Assembly: GCF_000014145.1 (NCBI RefSeq)
Contig: NC_008255.1
Span: 3,612,001 to 3,676,000 of the forward strand
Origin: Cytophaga hutchinsonii ATCC 33406
Lineage (GTDB): Bacteria; Bacteroidota; Bacteroidia; Cytophagales; Cytophagaceae
Direction: 5' to 3'
Length of the DNA: 64,000 nt
Shown here piece by piece: positions 1-8,877 of this stretch; position 1 is the stretch's first letter; every line of letters starts with the position of its first letter. A program made the translations under genes and the position numbers. A model generated the notes under the pieces. The model did not search any database. It was not told the DNA's origin and worked only from the letters and a program-made list of their open reading frames with translations.

Positions 1-91
1 TTCCAGAACCATCAGTGATATAGAACGTAGCAGCACCTGCTATTTTCTGTGCAACCTCCTGAATGATTATTGCTTTTTCTTCTTTTGTCAT
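1..91 (-). CDS. rplJ: 50S ribosomal protein L10, N-terminal 30 residues (cut by window edge)
   Basis: The translation from the ATG at 91 starts MTKEEKAIIIQEVAQKIAGA and continues ATFYITDGSG, the usual N-terminus of Bacteroidota L10, which anchors the L7/L12 stalk to 23S rRNA. It lies 27 bp after the rplA stop on the same strand, the normal rplK-rplA-rplJ order. The spacer is too short to hold an L10-type autoregulatory leader. Only the start is visible, so completeness cannot be judged. Confidence 0.9.
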   Translation of the reverse strand, partial: MTKEEKAIIIQEVAQKIAGAATFYITDGSG

Positions 92-118
92 TTGATTACT
101 CGTTTAAGGAGGCTCTTA

Positions 119-817
119 TTACAGACCTGCTACTGAGCTCTTATCAATTGTTATACCTGGGCTCATTGTGCTAGAAAGTGTAATACTTCTAACATATGTA
201 CCTTTTGCTGAAGCAGGCTTTAATTTAGCAAGCACTTGCAATACTTCATTCGCATTTTCAAGAATCATCTCCGGAGAGAAGGATACTTTACCAACGCTTG
301 TATGCACGATACCAAATTTATCAACTTTGAAGTCGATTTTACCAGCTTTCACATCTTTCACCGCTTTTGCCACGTCCAGTGTAACAGTACCGGCTTTTGG
401 GTTAGGCATTAAGTTACGCGGACCAAGTATTTTACCTAGTTTACCAACTTTTGCCATAACTGTAGGCATTGTGATGATTACGTCAATATCCAACCAACCA
501 CCTTCGATTTTCTGGATATAGTCGTCTAACCCTACGTGATCTGCACCGGCGTCTTTAGCATCCTGAGCTTTGTCAGGTGTACAAAGAACCAATACACGAA
601 CATCTTTACCTGTACCGTGAGGAAGCGTCACAATACCACGCACCATTTGATCTGCTTTTTTAGGATCAACACCCAGTCTTACATCAATATCAACAGAAGC
701 GTCGAATTTTGTATAGGTGATTTCCTTAATTAGCGCTGATGCGTCTGAAAGAGAGTAGGAATTATTGACATCAAATTTACTTAGAGCGTCTTTTTGTTTT
801 TTTGTCAACTTTGCCAT
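119..817 (-). CDS. rplA: 50S ribosomal protein L1
   Basis: The 232-residue protein has the normal length for L1, which binds 23S rRNA at the mobile L1 stalk near the E site and in many bacteria represses its own operon. The family signature is clear around residues 115-150 ([20 protein letters not shown] followed by [11 protein letters not shown]). The basic N-terminus [12 protein letters not shown] is typical. It lies 14 bp after rplK and 27 bp before rplJ in the secE-nusG-rplKAJ transcription unit. No unusual features are seen. Confidence 0.98.
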
Positions 818-831
818 GACTTTAATTTAAA

Positions 832-1275
832 TTAGTTCTCCCACGGTGCTTTACCTGATACTGTTAATCCCATACTACGGGCAGTACCTGCTACCATTTT
901 CATTGCAGATTCTATTTTAAAAGCATTAAGATCCGGCATCTTTGTTTCCGCAATTGTACGGATTTGATCCCAGTTCACAGATCCAACCTTAACACGGTTA
1001 GGTTCTGCAGAACCTTTTTTAATCTTAGCTGCTTCCGCTAATAGAATAGCTGCTGGAGGAGTTTTTACGACGAAATCGAAAGATTTGTCTGTGTAAACTG
1101 TAATTAATACTGGAAGCAATACGCCCGGTTTATCCTGAGTTCTTGCATTGAATTGCTTACAGAATTCCATGATGTTCAAACCCTTGGAACCAAGAGCCGG
1201 ACCAACTGGAGGTGAAGGGTTTGCTGCCCCACCTTTAATCTGTAGCTTCACATATCCGGTAATTTCCTTTGCCAT
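832..1275 (-). CDS. rplK: 50S ribosomal protein L11
   Basis: The 147-residue product has the standard L11 length. The N-terminal domain contains the proline-rich [20 protein letters not shown] segment, part of the thiostrepton and GTPase-centre region. The C-terminal RNA-binding domain ends with [13 protein letters not shown]11 binds 23S rRNA helices 43/44 and is needed for stringent-factor activation. It starts 4 bp after the nusG stop, so translation is probably coupled. Confidence 0.98.
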   Translation of the reverse strand: MAKEITGYVKLQIKGGAANPSPPVGPALGSKGLNIMEFCKQFNARTQDKPGVLLPVLITVYTDKSFDFVVKTPPAAILLAEAAKIKKGSAEPNRVKVGSVNWDQIRTIAETKMPDLNAFKIESAMKMVAGTARSMGLTVSGKAPWEN

Positions 1276-1279
1276 TTTC

Positions 1280-1837
1280 TTACTGGAGTTTTTCTACTTG
1301 TATATAATTAAGCTCAACGGGTGTATTACGGCCAAATATTTTAACCATAACGTTAAGCTTCTTCTTTTCTTCGAATACTTCTTCTACACTACCTGTAAAC
1401 CCGCTGAAAGGACCATCCATAACTTTTACGGTTTCGCCTACAACAAACGGAGTTTCTAGGACAACTTCTCCCACCTGAGAATCATCAACTGTACCCAATA
1501 TTCTATTGACCTCAGATTGACGAAGTGGAATTGGTTTTTTTGAAGCAGCACCTTCAGAAGCACCCAGGAAGCCGAGAACACCAGGAATACTGGTAATCAC
1601 GTGGGCAGCCTCACCATGGCTTAAATCTGCTTGTATCAGAACATATCCTGGGAAAAAACTTCTTTCTCTAACTCTCTTTTTACCATTTCTCATTTCATAC
1701 ACCTTCTCGGCAGGAATAAGCACTTGTGGCACATAGTCCACTAGTCTTTGTCTGGTAATTTCGTTTTCAAGGTAAGATTTTACCTTTTTTTCCTGGCCGC
1801 TAACAGCCCTAACTACGTACCAATGCAACTCGCTCAT
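1280..1837 (-). CDS. nusG: Transcription termination/antitermination factor NusG
   Basis: The protein has 185 residues. The N-terminal NGN domain starts [20 protein letters not shown], and PGYVLIQ occurs near residue 64. The C-terminal KOW domain is recognisable from [20 protein letters not shown] at about residues 128-147. NusG binds the RNA polymerase clamp and couples transcription to Rho or the ribosome. It sits between secE (23 bp upstream) and rplK (4 bp downstream). The length is ordinary, without the long insertions of some relatives. Confidence 0.97.
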   Translation of the reverse strand: MSELHWYVVRAVSGQEKKVKSYLENEITRQRLVDYVPQVLIPAEKVYEMRNGKKRVRERSFFPGYVLIQADLSHGEAAHVITSIPGVLGFLGASEGAASKKPIPLRQSEVNRILGTVDDSQVGEVVLETPFVVGETVKVMDGPFSGFTGSVEEVFEEKKKLNVMVKIFGRNTPVELNYIQVEKLQ

Positions 1838-1860
1838 GTTCCTTCAGAAAGAATATAAAA

Positions 1861-2043
1861 TTAGTAAATCGACTGTAACACGTTTTTAAACGCGAAGTCG
1901 ATGAGACCTATAACAATTGCAAATATGATAGATGCAAATAAAACAAGCGCAGAACTACTTTGTAATTCCGACCATTTCGGCCAGGATACATTGGTAGTCA
2001 GTTCGTCTATAGAACCTTGTACAAAACTTACTAGTTTCTTCAT
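1861..2043 (-). CDS. secE: Preprotein translocase subunit SecE
   Basis: The 60-residue protein has one predicted membrane segment (about residues 30-52, SALVLFASIIFAIVIGLIDF) preceded by an amphipathic stretch containing the family-typical ELTTNVSWPKWSEL. This is the short single-helix form of SecE found in most bacteria; it clamps SecY in the inner membrane. It lies between tRNA-Trp and nusG, the conserved order in Bacteroidota. Confidence 0.95.
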   Translation of the reverse strand: MKKLVSFVQGSIDELTTNVSWPKWSELQSSSALVLFASIIFAIVIGLIDFAFKNVLQSIY

Positions 2044-2060
2044 AATTCACTTTCCTTGTG

Positions 2061-2131
2061 CACGGGTGGAGAGATTCGAACTCCCATCAGCGGTTTTGGA
2101 GACCGACATTCTACCCTTGAACTACACCCGT
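2061..2131 (-). tRNA. tRNA-Trp (anticodon CCA)
   Basis: The minus strand folds into a cloverleaf. The acceptor stem ACGGGTG/CACCCGT is complete, followed by discriminator G. The anticodon loop CTCCAAA contains CCA. The T-arm has GTTCGAATC. The 3' CCA is not encoded. Placement between tuf and secE is conserved in this phylum. Confidence 0.93.
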
Positions 2132-2135
2132 AAAT

Positions 2136-2162
2136 GCACCCCGGAATTTATAGCCGGGGTGC
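2136..2162 (-). other. GC-rich hairpin in the leader before tRNA-Trp
   Basis: The arms GCACCCCGG and CCGGGGTGC are perfectly complementary and enclose nine A/T-rich bases. No T-tract follows in the direction of transcription, so it is not a typical intrinsic terminator. It lies just downstream of the TAnnTTTG box. It may be a 5' leader structure or processing site for the tRNA-Trp-secE-nusG transcript; this is inference. Confidence 0.5.
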
Positions 2163-2193
2163 AAAGATATTAACAATCCTATAAAAAAACAAA
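2162..2193 (-). promoter_or_regulatory. Bacteroidota-type promoter for tRNA-Trp-secE-nusG-rplKAJ
   Basis: On the minus strand TTTG (2193-2190) is followed by 20 bases and then TATCTTTG (2169-2162). This matches the phylum's -33/-7 consensus TTTG-N19/20-TAnnTTTG. The -33 element lies inside the T-rich tail of the tuf terminator. Transcription would start a few bases upstream of the hairpin at 2136-2162. Confidence 0.65.
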
Positions 2194-2220
2194 TGCGTTT
2201 CTGAAATAATCAAAAACGCA
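2182..2220 (-). terminator. Intrinsic terminator of tuf
   Basis: On the minus strand the stem TGCGTTT/AAACGCA (2220-2214 and 2200-2194) is followed by TTTGTTTTTTT (2193-2183). It begins 20 bp after the tuf stop. The fit to a Rho-independent terminator is good although the stem is short. Its T-tract doubles as the -33 region of the next promoter. Confidence 0.65.
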
Positions 2221-2240
2221 CCTTGTTTATTATTAGATAA

Positions 2241-3428
2241 TTATTTCAATATTTCAGTAACCTGACCAGCACCTACTGTTCTACCACCTTCACGGATAGC
2301 GAAACGAAGACCTTTTTCAAGTGCAATTGCAGCGATCAATTTTACAGTAATTGTGATGTTATCACCCGGCATTACCATTTCAGTACCTGCAGGAAGTTCG
2401 ATTTCACCAGTAACATCTGTCGTTCTCATGTAGAACTGAGGACGGTATTTGTTAAAGAATGGTGTGTGACGACCACCTTCTTCTTTAGAAAGAACGTAGA
2501 TTTCACCTTTGAACTCAGAGTGAGGTTTTACTGAACCTGGTTTGCAGATAACCATACCACGTTTGATAGATTCTTTTTCGATACCACGAAGAAGAAGACC
2601 AACGTTGTCACCAGCTTCACCACGATCCAAGATCTTACGGAACATTTCAACACCAGTAACTGTAGATTTTAAGTTCTCAGCACCAAAACCGATAATGTCA
2701 ACACCTTCACCAGAGTTAATAACACCTCTTTCAATTCTACCAGTAGCAACTGTACCACGACCTGTGATAGAGAATACATCTTCAACCGGCATCAAGAAAG
2801 GCTGATCAGTCAAACGTGGAGGAATCGGAATATCGTTATCTACCGCGTTCATTAATTCTTCGATCGTAGCAACCCATTTTGGATCAGCGTTAAGACCACC
2901 TAAAGCAGAACCTTTGATGATGCTCATTGTATCTCCAGGGAAGTTGTAGAATGATAACAACTCACGGATTTCCATTTCAACTAATTCCAACAATTCAGGA
3001 TCATCAACCAAATCTACTTTGTTCATGAACACAACCATTGCAGGAACACCTACCTGACGAGCAAGAAGGATGTGCTCACGTGTTTGTGGCATAGGACCAT
3101 CTGTAGCAGCAACTACAAGGATAGCACCATCCATCTGCGCAGCACCTGTAACCATGTTCTTCACGTAATCCGCGTGACCTGGACAGTCAACGTGTGCATA
3201 GTGACGCGTTGCAGTAGCGTACTCAACGTGAGAAGTATTGATCGTAATACCTCTTTCTTTTTCTTCTGGAGCGTTATCGATCTGAGAGAAATCTCTTTTC
3301 TCAGCCAAACCTTTATCAGCCAATACTTTTGTGATTGCTGCTGTTAAAGTAGTTTTACCGTGATCGACGTGGCCAATAGTACCAACGTTAACGTGTGGTT
3401 TTGAACGGTCAAAATTTTCTTTTGCCAT
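2241..3428 (-). CDS. tuf: Translation elongation factor Tu
   Basis: The 395-residue protein is full length. GTPase motifs are present: G1 GHVDHGKTT at about residues 19-27, the RGITIN switch I, G3 DCPGHADY, and G4 NKVD. Domains 2 and 3 are intact ([20 protein letters not shown] and the C-terminal [15 protein letters not shown]). It delivers aminoacyl-tRNA to the ribosome. The gene lies 65 bp after tRNA-Thr and probably shares the promoter ahead of tRNA-Tyr, then ends at the terminator near 2200. Only one copy is seen in this window. Confidence 0.99.
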   Translation of the reverse strand: MAKENFDRSKPHVNVGTIGHVDHGKTTLTAAITKVLADKGLAEKRDFSQIDNAPEEKERGITINTSHVEYATATRHYAHVDCPGHADYVKNMVTGAAQMDGAILVVAATDGPMPQTREHILLARQVGVPAMVVFMNKVDLVDDPELLELVEMEIRELLSFYNFPGDTMSIIKGSALGGLNADPKWVATIEELMNAVDNDIPIPPRLTDQPFLMPVEDVFSITGRGTVATGRIERGVINSGEGVDIIGFGAENLKSTVTGVEMFRKILDRGEAGDNVGLLLRGIEKESIKRGMVICKPGSVKPHSEFKGEIYVLSKEEGGRHTPFFNKYRPQFYMRTTDVTGEIELPAGTEMVMPGDNITITVKLIAAIALEKGLRFAIREGGRTVGAGQVTEILK

Positions 3429-3493
3429 ATTTGAAAATCCTCAATTTAGATGTTATAGTATACGTAAAGATGTTATTCAATCATTTCATATAG

Positions 3494-3566
3494 AGCCAAT
3501 GACGGGACTCGAACCCGTGACCCCTTCCTTACCATGGAAGTACTCTACCAGCTGAGCTACATCGGC
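3494..3566 (-). tRNA. tRNA-Thr (anticodon GGT)
   Basis: A complete minus-strand cloverleaf has acceptor GCCGATG/CATTGGC, with one G-T pair. D-arm GTAGCTCAGCTGGTAGAG, anticodon stem-loop CTTCC-ATGGTAA-GGAAG, and T-loop GTTCGAGTC are present. The CCA end is not encoded. Confidence 0.96.
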
Positions 3567-3582
3567 TGTTAAGAAACACTAG

Positions 3583-3655
3583 AGCGAAAGACGAGGTTCG
3601 AACCCGCGACCTATAGCTTGGAAGGCTATCGCTCTACCAGCTGAGCTACTTTCGC
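3583..3655 (-). tRNA. tRNA-Gly (anticodon TCC)
   Basis: The minus-strand cloverleaf has perfect acceptor arms GCGAAAG/CTTTCGC. The anticodon stem-loop ATAGC-CTTCCAA-GCTAT gives anticodon TCC, and the T-loop is GTTCGAACC. No CCA is encoded. It is 16 bp from tRNA-Thr, presumably in one precursor. Confidence 0.96.
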
Positions 3656-3734
3656 AATTTGACCAGACTTCAAAAAACAAATCCTAATATTCAAACGGCT
3701 TCCGAACATTATTTTGGATTTGAAGTATAGTCTC

Positions 3735-3820
3735 TGGTGGGGGAACAAGGATTCGAACCTTGGAAGACATAAGTCAGCAGATTTACAGTCTGCCCCAGTT
3801 GGCCGCTTTGGTACTCCCCC
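3735..3820 (-). tRNA. tRNA-Tyr (anticodon GTA), class II with encoded CCA
   Basis: The minus-strand tRNA has acceptor GGGGGAG/TTCCCCC, anticodon stem-loop GCAGA-CTGTAAA-TCTGC, and the long variable arm expected of bacterial tRNA-Tyr. Discriminator A (3738) is followed by an encoded CCA (3737-3735), unlike the other three tRNAs here. It is the first gene of the tRNA-tuf unit. Confidence 0.96.
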
Positions 3821-3909
3821 ATTTAGAATTTAAATTCTTTTCAAGAATTCAGAGAACAATCTTAAGAACCTCAAAAACACTTTTTGGTGCTTCAGCCATT
3901 TTTAAGAGA

Positions 3910-3975
3910 GTGCAAAATTATAGGGTTTTTTATTTAATTCAAACTTTTTGGAATAAATAATCTATAATTTTGCAC
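3910..3975. repeat. 14-bp perfect inverted repeat carrying the -7 box of the tRNA-Tyr promoter
   Basis: GTGCAAAATTATAG (3910-3923) and CTATAATTTTGCAC (3962-3975) are exact reverse complements 38 bp apart. Each arm contains TAATTTTG pointing outwards. The left copy is the -7 box of the tRNA-Tyr promoter. The right copy points into the 3' end of asnS and lacks a well-spaced -33 box. Confidence 0.75.
3913..3943 (-). promoter_or_regulatory. Consensus promoter for the tRNA-Tyr-Gly-Thr-tuf unit
   Basis: On the minus strand TTTG (3943-3940) is separated by exactly 19 bases from TAATTTTG (3920-3913). This is a perfect match to the Bacteroidota housekeeping promoter TTTG-N19-TAnnTTTG. It lies about 90 bp upstream of tRNA-Tyr, as expected for a strong tRNA/EF-Tu promoter. 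Confidence 0.75.
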
Positions 3976-3991
3976 AATTAAATGAAAGGGT

Positions 3992-5386
3992 TTAAAATTC
4001 AGCACTTTGTGGAGTACGAGGAAATGGAATTACATCGCGGATATTTCCCATTCCGGTAACAAAAAGCATCAAACGCTCAAAACCTAGTCCAAAACCACTA
4101 TGCGGAGCAGATCCAAACTTCCTCGTTTCAAGGTACCACCAGATGTCATTTTCATGAATTCCGACTTCTTTGCAACGCTCCTGTAATTTTTCTAAATTGT
4201 CTTCCCGCTGAGAACCGCCGATAATTTCGCCAATGCCCGGGAACAAAACATCCATGGCACGCACTGTTTTACCGTCTTCGTTCGCTTTCATGTAGAAAGC
4301 TTTGATCGCTTTTGGATAGTTTGTTAAAATAACCGGCTTTTTGAAGTGTTTTTCAACCAGATACCGTTCGTGCTCGGATTGAAGATCAATACCCCACTCA
4401 ACCTTATATTCAAATTTTTGTTTTGTAGCAATCAGAATATCAACAGCTTCCGTATAATTTAAGCGTACGAAGGGTGTTTCAACCACGCTTTTCAAGCGTT
4501 CGATCAATTCCTTGTCATACATTTCATTCAGGAAATTCAGGTCATCTATGCAGTTATCAAGGGCATATTTTACCAGATATTTCAAAAACTCTTCTGCAAG
4601 ATCCATGTTGTCCTGAATTTCATAGAACGCCATTTCCGGTTCAATCATCCAGAACTCCGCCAGATGGCGCGTGGTGTTCGAATTCTCTGCCCGGAAGGTC
4701 GGACCAAAGGTATATACCTCCCCTAGCGCCATAGCAGCTAATTCACCCTCCAGCTGACCTGAAACGGTAAGGTTGGTAGCCTTGCCAAAGAAATCTTTTG
4801 TGAAATCCACTTCTCCTTCTTTTGTTTTAGACGGATTCTTTAAATCAAGGGTTGTTACCTGGAACATAGCTCCGGCACCTTCTGCATCTGATCCGGTAAT
4901 GATTGGCGTGTGTACATACACAAATCCTTTTTCATTGAAGAAGCTGTGCACGGCAAAAGCCATGGCATGACGCAGGCGTAATACGCAGCTGAATGTGTTC
5001 GTACGGGGTCTTAAATGTGCGATCTCTCTTAAAAACTCTAAGGAGTGTCCTTTTTTCTGCAACGGATATGTTTCCGGATCGGCAACACCAATTACTTCCA
5101 GTGTATCCCCCTGCACTTCGATGGATTGCCCGGCACCCTGAGAAGTTACCACTTTCCCGGATATGCTGATGCATGCTCCCGTTGTTACATCTTTTAATTG
5201 CTCTTCGTTAAATTTAGCAACATCAAGAACGATTTGTATGGTATGGATGGTTGACCCATCATTTAAAGCAACAAAAGCAACGTGTTTATTCCCGCGTTTC
5301 GTTCTAACCCAGCCTTTTAGCACCACTTGCTGATCTATGTACTGGCTTGAATTACTTAGTAATTCTTTAATTTTTATCCTTTTCAC
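3992..5386 (-). CDS. asnS: Asparaginyl-tRNA synthetase
   Basis: The 464-residue class IIb enzyme charges tRNA-Asn with asparagine. An N-terminal OB-fold anticodon-binding domain (about residues 1-110, with [18 protein letters not shown]) is followed by the class II catalytic domain. Motif 2 is recognisable in [20 protein letters not shown] (about residues 227-246) and motif 3 in the C-terminal [15 protein letters not shown], followed by [12 protein letters not shown]. The length is typical of bacterial AsnRS. It is divergent from rpoN across 126 bp, and no good TAnnTTTG box was found for it. Confidence 0.97.
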   Translation of the reverse strand: MKRIKIKELLSNSSQYIDQQVVLKGWVRTKRGNKHVAFVALNDGSTIHTIQIVLDVAKFNEEQLKDVTTGACISISGKVVTSQGAGQSIEVQGDTLEVIGVADPETYPLQKKGHSLEFLREIAHLRPRTNTFSCVLRLRHAMAFAVHSFFNEKGFVYVHTPIITGSDAEGAGAMFQVTTLDLKNPSKTKEGEVDFTKDFFGKATNLTVSGQLEGELAAMALGEVYTFGPTFRAENSNTTRHLAEFWMIEPEMAFYEIQDNMDLAEEFLKYLVKYALDNCIDDLNFLNEMYDKELIERLKSVVETPFVRLNYTEAVDILIATKQKFEYKVEWGIDLQSEHERYLVEKHFKKPVILTNYPKAIKAFYMKANEDGKTVRAMDVLFPGIGEIIGGSQREDNLEKLQERCKEVGIHENDIWWYLETRKFGSAPHSGFGLGFERLMLFVTGMGNIRDVIPFPRTPQSAEF

Positions 5387-5512
5387 GTTGTATGCGTTTA
5401 CAGTAAGTAAAGCGCAAAAAAAGGATATTTTATCTTTTTAATCAAAAAGAATTTCAAAAATGCTCTATTTTTGTTTGAAAGCACGTTTACATTGTGTCTA
5501 TTTTAAGATTTT

Positions 5513-6964
5513 ATGCAAAAATTAAGTATTCAGCAGCAGTTATCTCAGAAACTATCTCCCCAGCAGATTCAGTTTATAAAACTATTGCAGATACCGGCAG
5601 CAGAATTAGAATCCCGTATTGAAGAAGAACTGGAGATAAACCCTGCATTAGAAGAAGGAAAAGAAGAGCAGGCAGAGGAAAAAGATTCCAATGAAGAAGA
5701 ATTTTCAGATTCAGATGATGATTATTCAGATGATGAACTGGATGTTCAGGAATATATCCGCGATGAAGATGTAGCCGGCTATAAAATGCAGGGCGACGGG
5801 CCATCGCAGGACGATGAAGAGCGTGAATCTCCATTAGCAGGAACAACTTCTTTAACCGAAATGCTTTTAAATCAACTGGGTTTTTTACGCCTGGATGAAC
5901 GGCAGACAAAGATTGCCGAACAGTTGATTGGCAGCATTGATGAAGATGGATATATCCGCCGGAATTTAGATCTGATTGTTGATGACCTGGCCTTCTCTCA
6001 AAACATTGAAACCAATGTAGAAGAGATTGAAGAGGTCTTATTCCGCATACAGGACTTTGACCCTGCAGGCATTGGTGCACGCGACTTACAGGAATGTTTG
6101 CTGTTACAGATCGAACGCAGACATATGGATGAGCCTGAGGTTATGCTTGCACACAACATCTTGAAAGATTGCTTTGATGAGTTTACAAAAAAACATTACG
6201 ACAAAATTCAAAAGAAATTTGACGTAGATGATGAATCTATAAAAGCTGCGGTTAATATCATCACCAAGCTGAACCCTAAGCCAGGCGGCACTTCCGGAGA
6301 TGATATCAAAACACAATATTTAATGCCTGATTTTATTCTGCAAACAAATAACGGCGAACTGGAATTGTTTTTAAATTCTAAAAACGCACCGGACTTACGC
6401 GTAAGCAGAAATTATTCTGAAATGTTTGAGACGTACGACAAGAGCGCTAAGAATGATAAAAAACTGAAGGAAGCTGTCACGTTTGTAAAACAAAAACTGG
6501 ATGCTGCGAAATGGTTTATTGAAGCGATCAAACAGCGCCAGCAAACGTTACTGAAAACCATGCATGCTATTTTAGAATTCCAGAAAGAATTCTTTTTTGA
6601 AGGGGATGAAAGTTATTTAAAACCGATGATCCTGAAAGATATTGCGGATATGGTGAACATGGATATTTCAACCATTTCACGCGTTGCAAATAGTAAAGCT
6701 GTACAGACGGAATTTGGAATCTATCCGCTGAAATATTTCTTTTCTGAAGGTATCGCGACCGACTCCGGCGAAGATGCCAGCAGCCGGGAAGTAAAACATA
6801 TTCTGAAAGAAATCATCGACGGAGAGCAAAAGAAGAAGCCGTTGTCGGATGAGAAGTTAGAGAAAGAATTGAATAAAAGAGGGTATAACATTGCACGAAG
6901 AACGGTTGCAAAATACCGCGAACAATTGAACATTCCGGTAGCACGTTTAAGAAAGGAATTATAA
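5513..6964 (+). CDS. rpoN: RNA polymerase sigma-54 factor
   Basis: The 483-residue protein has the three sigma-54 regions. Glutamine-rich region I occupies residues 1-48 (LSIQQQLSQKLSPQQIQFIK). Very acidic region II spans about 50-110. Core-binding and helix-turn-helix domains follow, and the RpoN box ARRTVAKYRE lies near the C-terminus. Sigma-54 directs transcription from -24/-12 promoters with AAA+ activators. A TATTTTTG box at 5466-5473 is a possible -7 element but no -33 element fits. It leads a plus-strand cluster with the next gene 5 bp downstream. Confidence 0.97.
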   Translation: MQKLSIQQQLSQKLSPQQIQFIKLLQIPAAELESRIEEELEINPALEEGKEEQAEEKDSNEEEFSDSDDDYSDDELDVQEYIRDEDVAGYKMQGDGPSQDDEERESPLAGTTSLTEMLLNQLGFLRLDERQTKIAEQLIGSIDEDGYIRRNLDLIVDDLAFSQNIETNVEEIEEVLFRIQDFDPAGIGARDLQECLLLQIERRHMDEPEVMLAHNILKDCFDEFTKKHYDKIQKKFDVDDESIKAAVNIITKLNPKPGGTSGDDIKTQYLMPDFILQTNNGELELFLNSKNAPDLRVSRNYSEMFETYDKSAKNDKKLKEAVTFVKQKLDAAKWFIEAIKQRQQTLLKTMHAILEFQKEFFFEGDESYLKPMILKDIADMVNMDISTISRVANSKAVQTEFGIYPLKYFFSEGIATDSGEDASSREVKHILKEIIDGEQKKKPLSDEKLEKELNKRGYNIARRTVAKYREQLNIPVARLRKEL

Positions 6965-6969
6965 TAGTT

Positions 6970-7656
6970 ATGACGTATACAACACAAAAAAACAGTTGGT
7001 ATTATCTTTCGTTGGTTGTATCGTATCTTCTGCATCCGGTATTTATCCCGACATATATTTTTACCACGTTTTTATTCTTTGGTAATTATGTATTTGATCC
7101 GTATTCGGAACATCAGCAGGTGTATGTTGTTGGCCTGATATTTATTACTACCGCATTGATCCCTTTGATCATGCTGAGTTTGAATTTATTGATCCTGCGC
7201 AGAAAAATAACAAACGATGAATTGTTAATGAATTCCAAACGCGACAGAGTGGTACCTTTTTTTTATGTAGGTATTTATTATTGCAGTCTGTCGTATATGT
7301 TTTATACGCATTTAAATTTTCCGTTATTATTAACCTGCTTAATGCTTATCATAAGTGCTGCGGTACTGGTAACGGCCTTTATAAGTTTATTCTGGAAAAT
7401 AAGTGCGCATGCACTATCGCTCGGAGCAAGCTTAATGATCTTTATACTGATTCATACCATCATGCCAAGCGATCATTTTTTATATGTGATCATGGCAACA
7501 TTATTATTAAGCGGCATTACGCTTTCAAGCCGCTTACGGTTAAACGCCCATACACAGGAACAAACCTATGCAGGCTATTTACTGGGAATACTTATCAGCG
7601 CGCTTGGTCTTTATTTTTTACTGCCAAATCTTTTTAGTTTTTCATTTAACCTGTAA
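6970..7656 (+). CDS. Multi-pass membrane protein, degenerate PAP2-phosphatase-like
   Basis: The 228-residue protein has about six hydrophobic segments. The C-terminal SSRLRLNAHTQEQTYAGYLL resembles PAP2 motif 3 (SRx5Hx3D) but the last Asp is Gln. KRDRVVPF near residue 88 recalls motif 1. The central SGH motif is not seen. It may descend from type 2 phosphatidic acid phosphatases and be inactive or altered in activity; this is inference. It starts 5 bp after rpoN and ends 5 bp before the enoyl-CoA hydratase gene, so the three are probably co-transcribed. Confidence 0.75.
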   Translation: MTYTTQKNSWYYLSLVVSYLLHPVFIPTYIFTTFLFFGNYVFDPYSEHQQVYVVGLIFITTALIPLIMLSLNLLILRRKITNDELLMNSKRDRVVPFFYVGIYYCSLSYMFYTHLNFPLLLTCLMLIISAAVLVTAFISLFWKISAHALSLGASLMIFILIHTIMPSDHFLYVIMATLLLSGITLSSRLRLNAHTQEQTYAGYLLGILISALGLYFLLPNLFSFSFNL

Positions 7657-7661
7657 TAGCT

Positions 7662-8417
7662 ATGTCACTTGTACGTTCAGAAATAATCAATAAAGCAGCA
7701 TTCATTTCAATGAACCGTCCGGAGGTATACAACGCCTTAACGGTTGAGCTGATTGAAGCTTTAATTAAAGCGTTTGAAGCAGCTGAAAAAGATGCTTCGG
7801 TTGAATATGTTATACTGAAAGGAGAAGGGAAAGGCTTTTGTGCGGGGCTTGATCTGCAATGGGCATTAACTATACAGGGCGATCAGGTAGTTGAGCTGGT
7901 TGAAAATTACTTCAATAAATTAACATCCGCTATACACCTGTGCAGCAAACCTGTGATCTGTCTCTTACACGGCCCGGCCAGCGGTGCGGGTGCATCGTTG
8001 GTATTGGCATGCGATCTTGTATTTGCCTGCGAAGAAGGCTCTCTCGCGTTTCCATTTTTAGGTTTGGGTTTACAACCGGACACGGGCATGAGCTATTATT
8101 TAAAACAACGGGTAGGTTATCATCAGGCATTTGAATGGCTGTTGGAAGGGAAAAAATTATCCGTTGAGGAGGCATTAGCACACAAGCTGATCCAGAAACG
8201 GTTTACGGATGAAACAACCATGACCGATTATCTGGGCTTTTATCTGAAATCGTTATATCAGCTACAGCCGGGTGCCAGCAAATCTTTGAAGTCGCTTTTA
8301 ATCGGACAGGCTTCGTTTGAACAGACATTAGCTAAAGAGGCAGAACAGCAGGCACTGGCCGTTAAAGGCGGGATGCTGAAAGTGAAGATTGAAGAATTTT
8401 TTAGTAAGAAGAAATAG
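7662..8417 (+). CDS. Enoyl-CoA hydratase/isomerase family protein (PaaG-like)
   Basis: The 251-residue protein has the crotonase fold. The first oxyanion-hole segment is KGEGKGFCAGLDLQ (about residues 48-61). The second is HGPASGAGASLVLACDLVFA (about 104-123), followed by LAFPFLGLGLQPDTGMSYYL. The PDTG acidic residue matches isomerase-type members such as PaaG rather than the two-Glu hydratases, so it could act in fatty-acid or phenylacetate-type CoA ester metabolism. The exact substrate cannot be told. It is the last gene of the rpoN cluster and is followed by a repeat-rich gap. Confidence 0.88.
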   Translation: MSLVRSEIINKAAFISMNRPEVYNALTVELIEALIKAFEAAEKDASVEYVILKGEGKGFCAGLDLQWALTIQGDQVVELVENYFNKLTSAIHLCSKPVICLLHGPASGAGASLVLACDLVFACEEGSLAFPFLGLGLQPDTGMSYYLKQRVGYHQAFEWLLEGKKLSVEEALAHKLIQKRFTDETTMTDYLGFYLKSLYQLQPGASKSLKSLLIGQASFEQTLAKEAEQQALAVKGGMLKVKIEEFFSKKK

Positions 8418-8872
8418 TTGCGAGGTACTAGGTACTAGTTGCTTAAGGAGGGAAGTACTAAGTATTGAGTACGGAGTACATTTTGACTAAAAATGTAGTC
8501 AGAGACTACAAATAATAGACACAGTCCACGCTACGCTAAGACTGGGATTCATCTGATACCAGAGTTACGTGCTTTTTTTGCTAAAAAAAGCAGGATCACC
8601 GAAGTACCCCACAGGGAGACCAGGAGGAGACCACAGGGAGACCCTAAGAAGCCTACCTGAAACCATTAAATCAGACTACCGTTCGATCGATCATATATAG
8701 AAAAATACAGCTACCAGCCGCTAAAAAAATACGATGTGCAAGTAGTTTACAGCAGAAAAAGTTCCATAAAAACCGGCATAAATTCCAGTAAATAAAATAA
8801 AACTTATGTGTTTTTTGATCTGCTATGCAACCTGCAGGGTAATATGCGTAGGGGCAACCGCAAGGGTTGCCT
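8418..8872. repeat. 455-bp non-coding, repeat-rich intergenic region
   Basis: No credible ORF is seen. It contains tandem GTAC-type repeats (AGTACTAAGTATTGAGTAC around 8454-8473, related to the inverted repeat at 14710-14845). A hairpin TGTAGTC-AGA-GACTACA lies at 8494-8510. An element CAGTC...CGCTAAGACTG at 8522-8544 has a relative at 9412-9436. There is a direct repeat CACAGGGAGACC at 8610-8621 and 8632-8643. It ends with the hairpin at 8847-8877. Confidence 0.7.
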
Positions 8873-8877
8873 CTACG
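8847..8877. terminator. Strong hairpin overlapping the ispF stop codon
   Basis: Arms of 13 bases (8847-8859 and 8865-8877) pair with one G-T wobble around loop GCAAG. The arms cover the TAG stop of ispF (8873-8875). No T-tract follows on either strand, so it may be an RNA-stabilising 3' hairpin or dispersed repeat rather than a true intrinsic terminator. Confidence 0.5.

Noticed and set aside
119-2043. L10 or L1 autoregulatory leader in the ribosomal cluster
   Set aside because: Gaps before rplK, rplA and rplJ are only 4, 14 and 27 bp, leaving no room for the usual leader structure.
8571-8591. GCTTTTTTTGCTAAAAAAAGC as a terminator for the enoyl-CoA hydratase gene
   Set aside because: The stem is almost all A-T and no T-tract follows a stable stem, so it is too weak to call.
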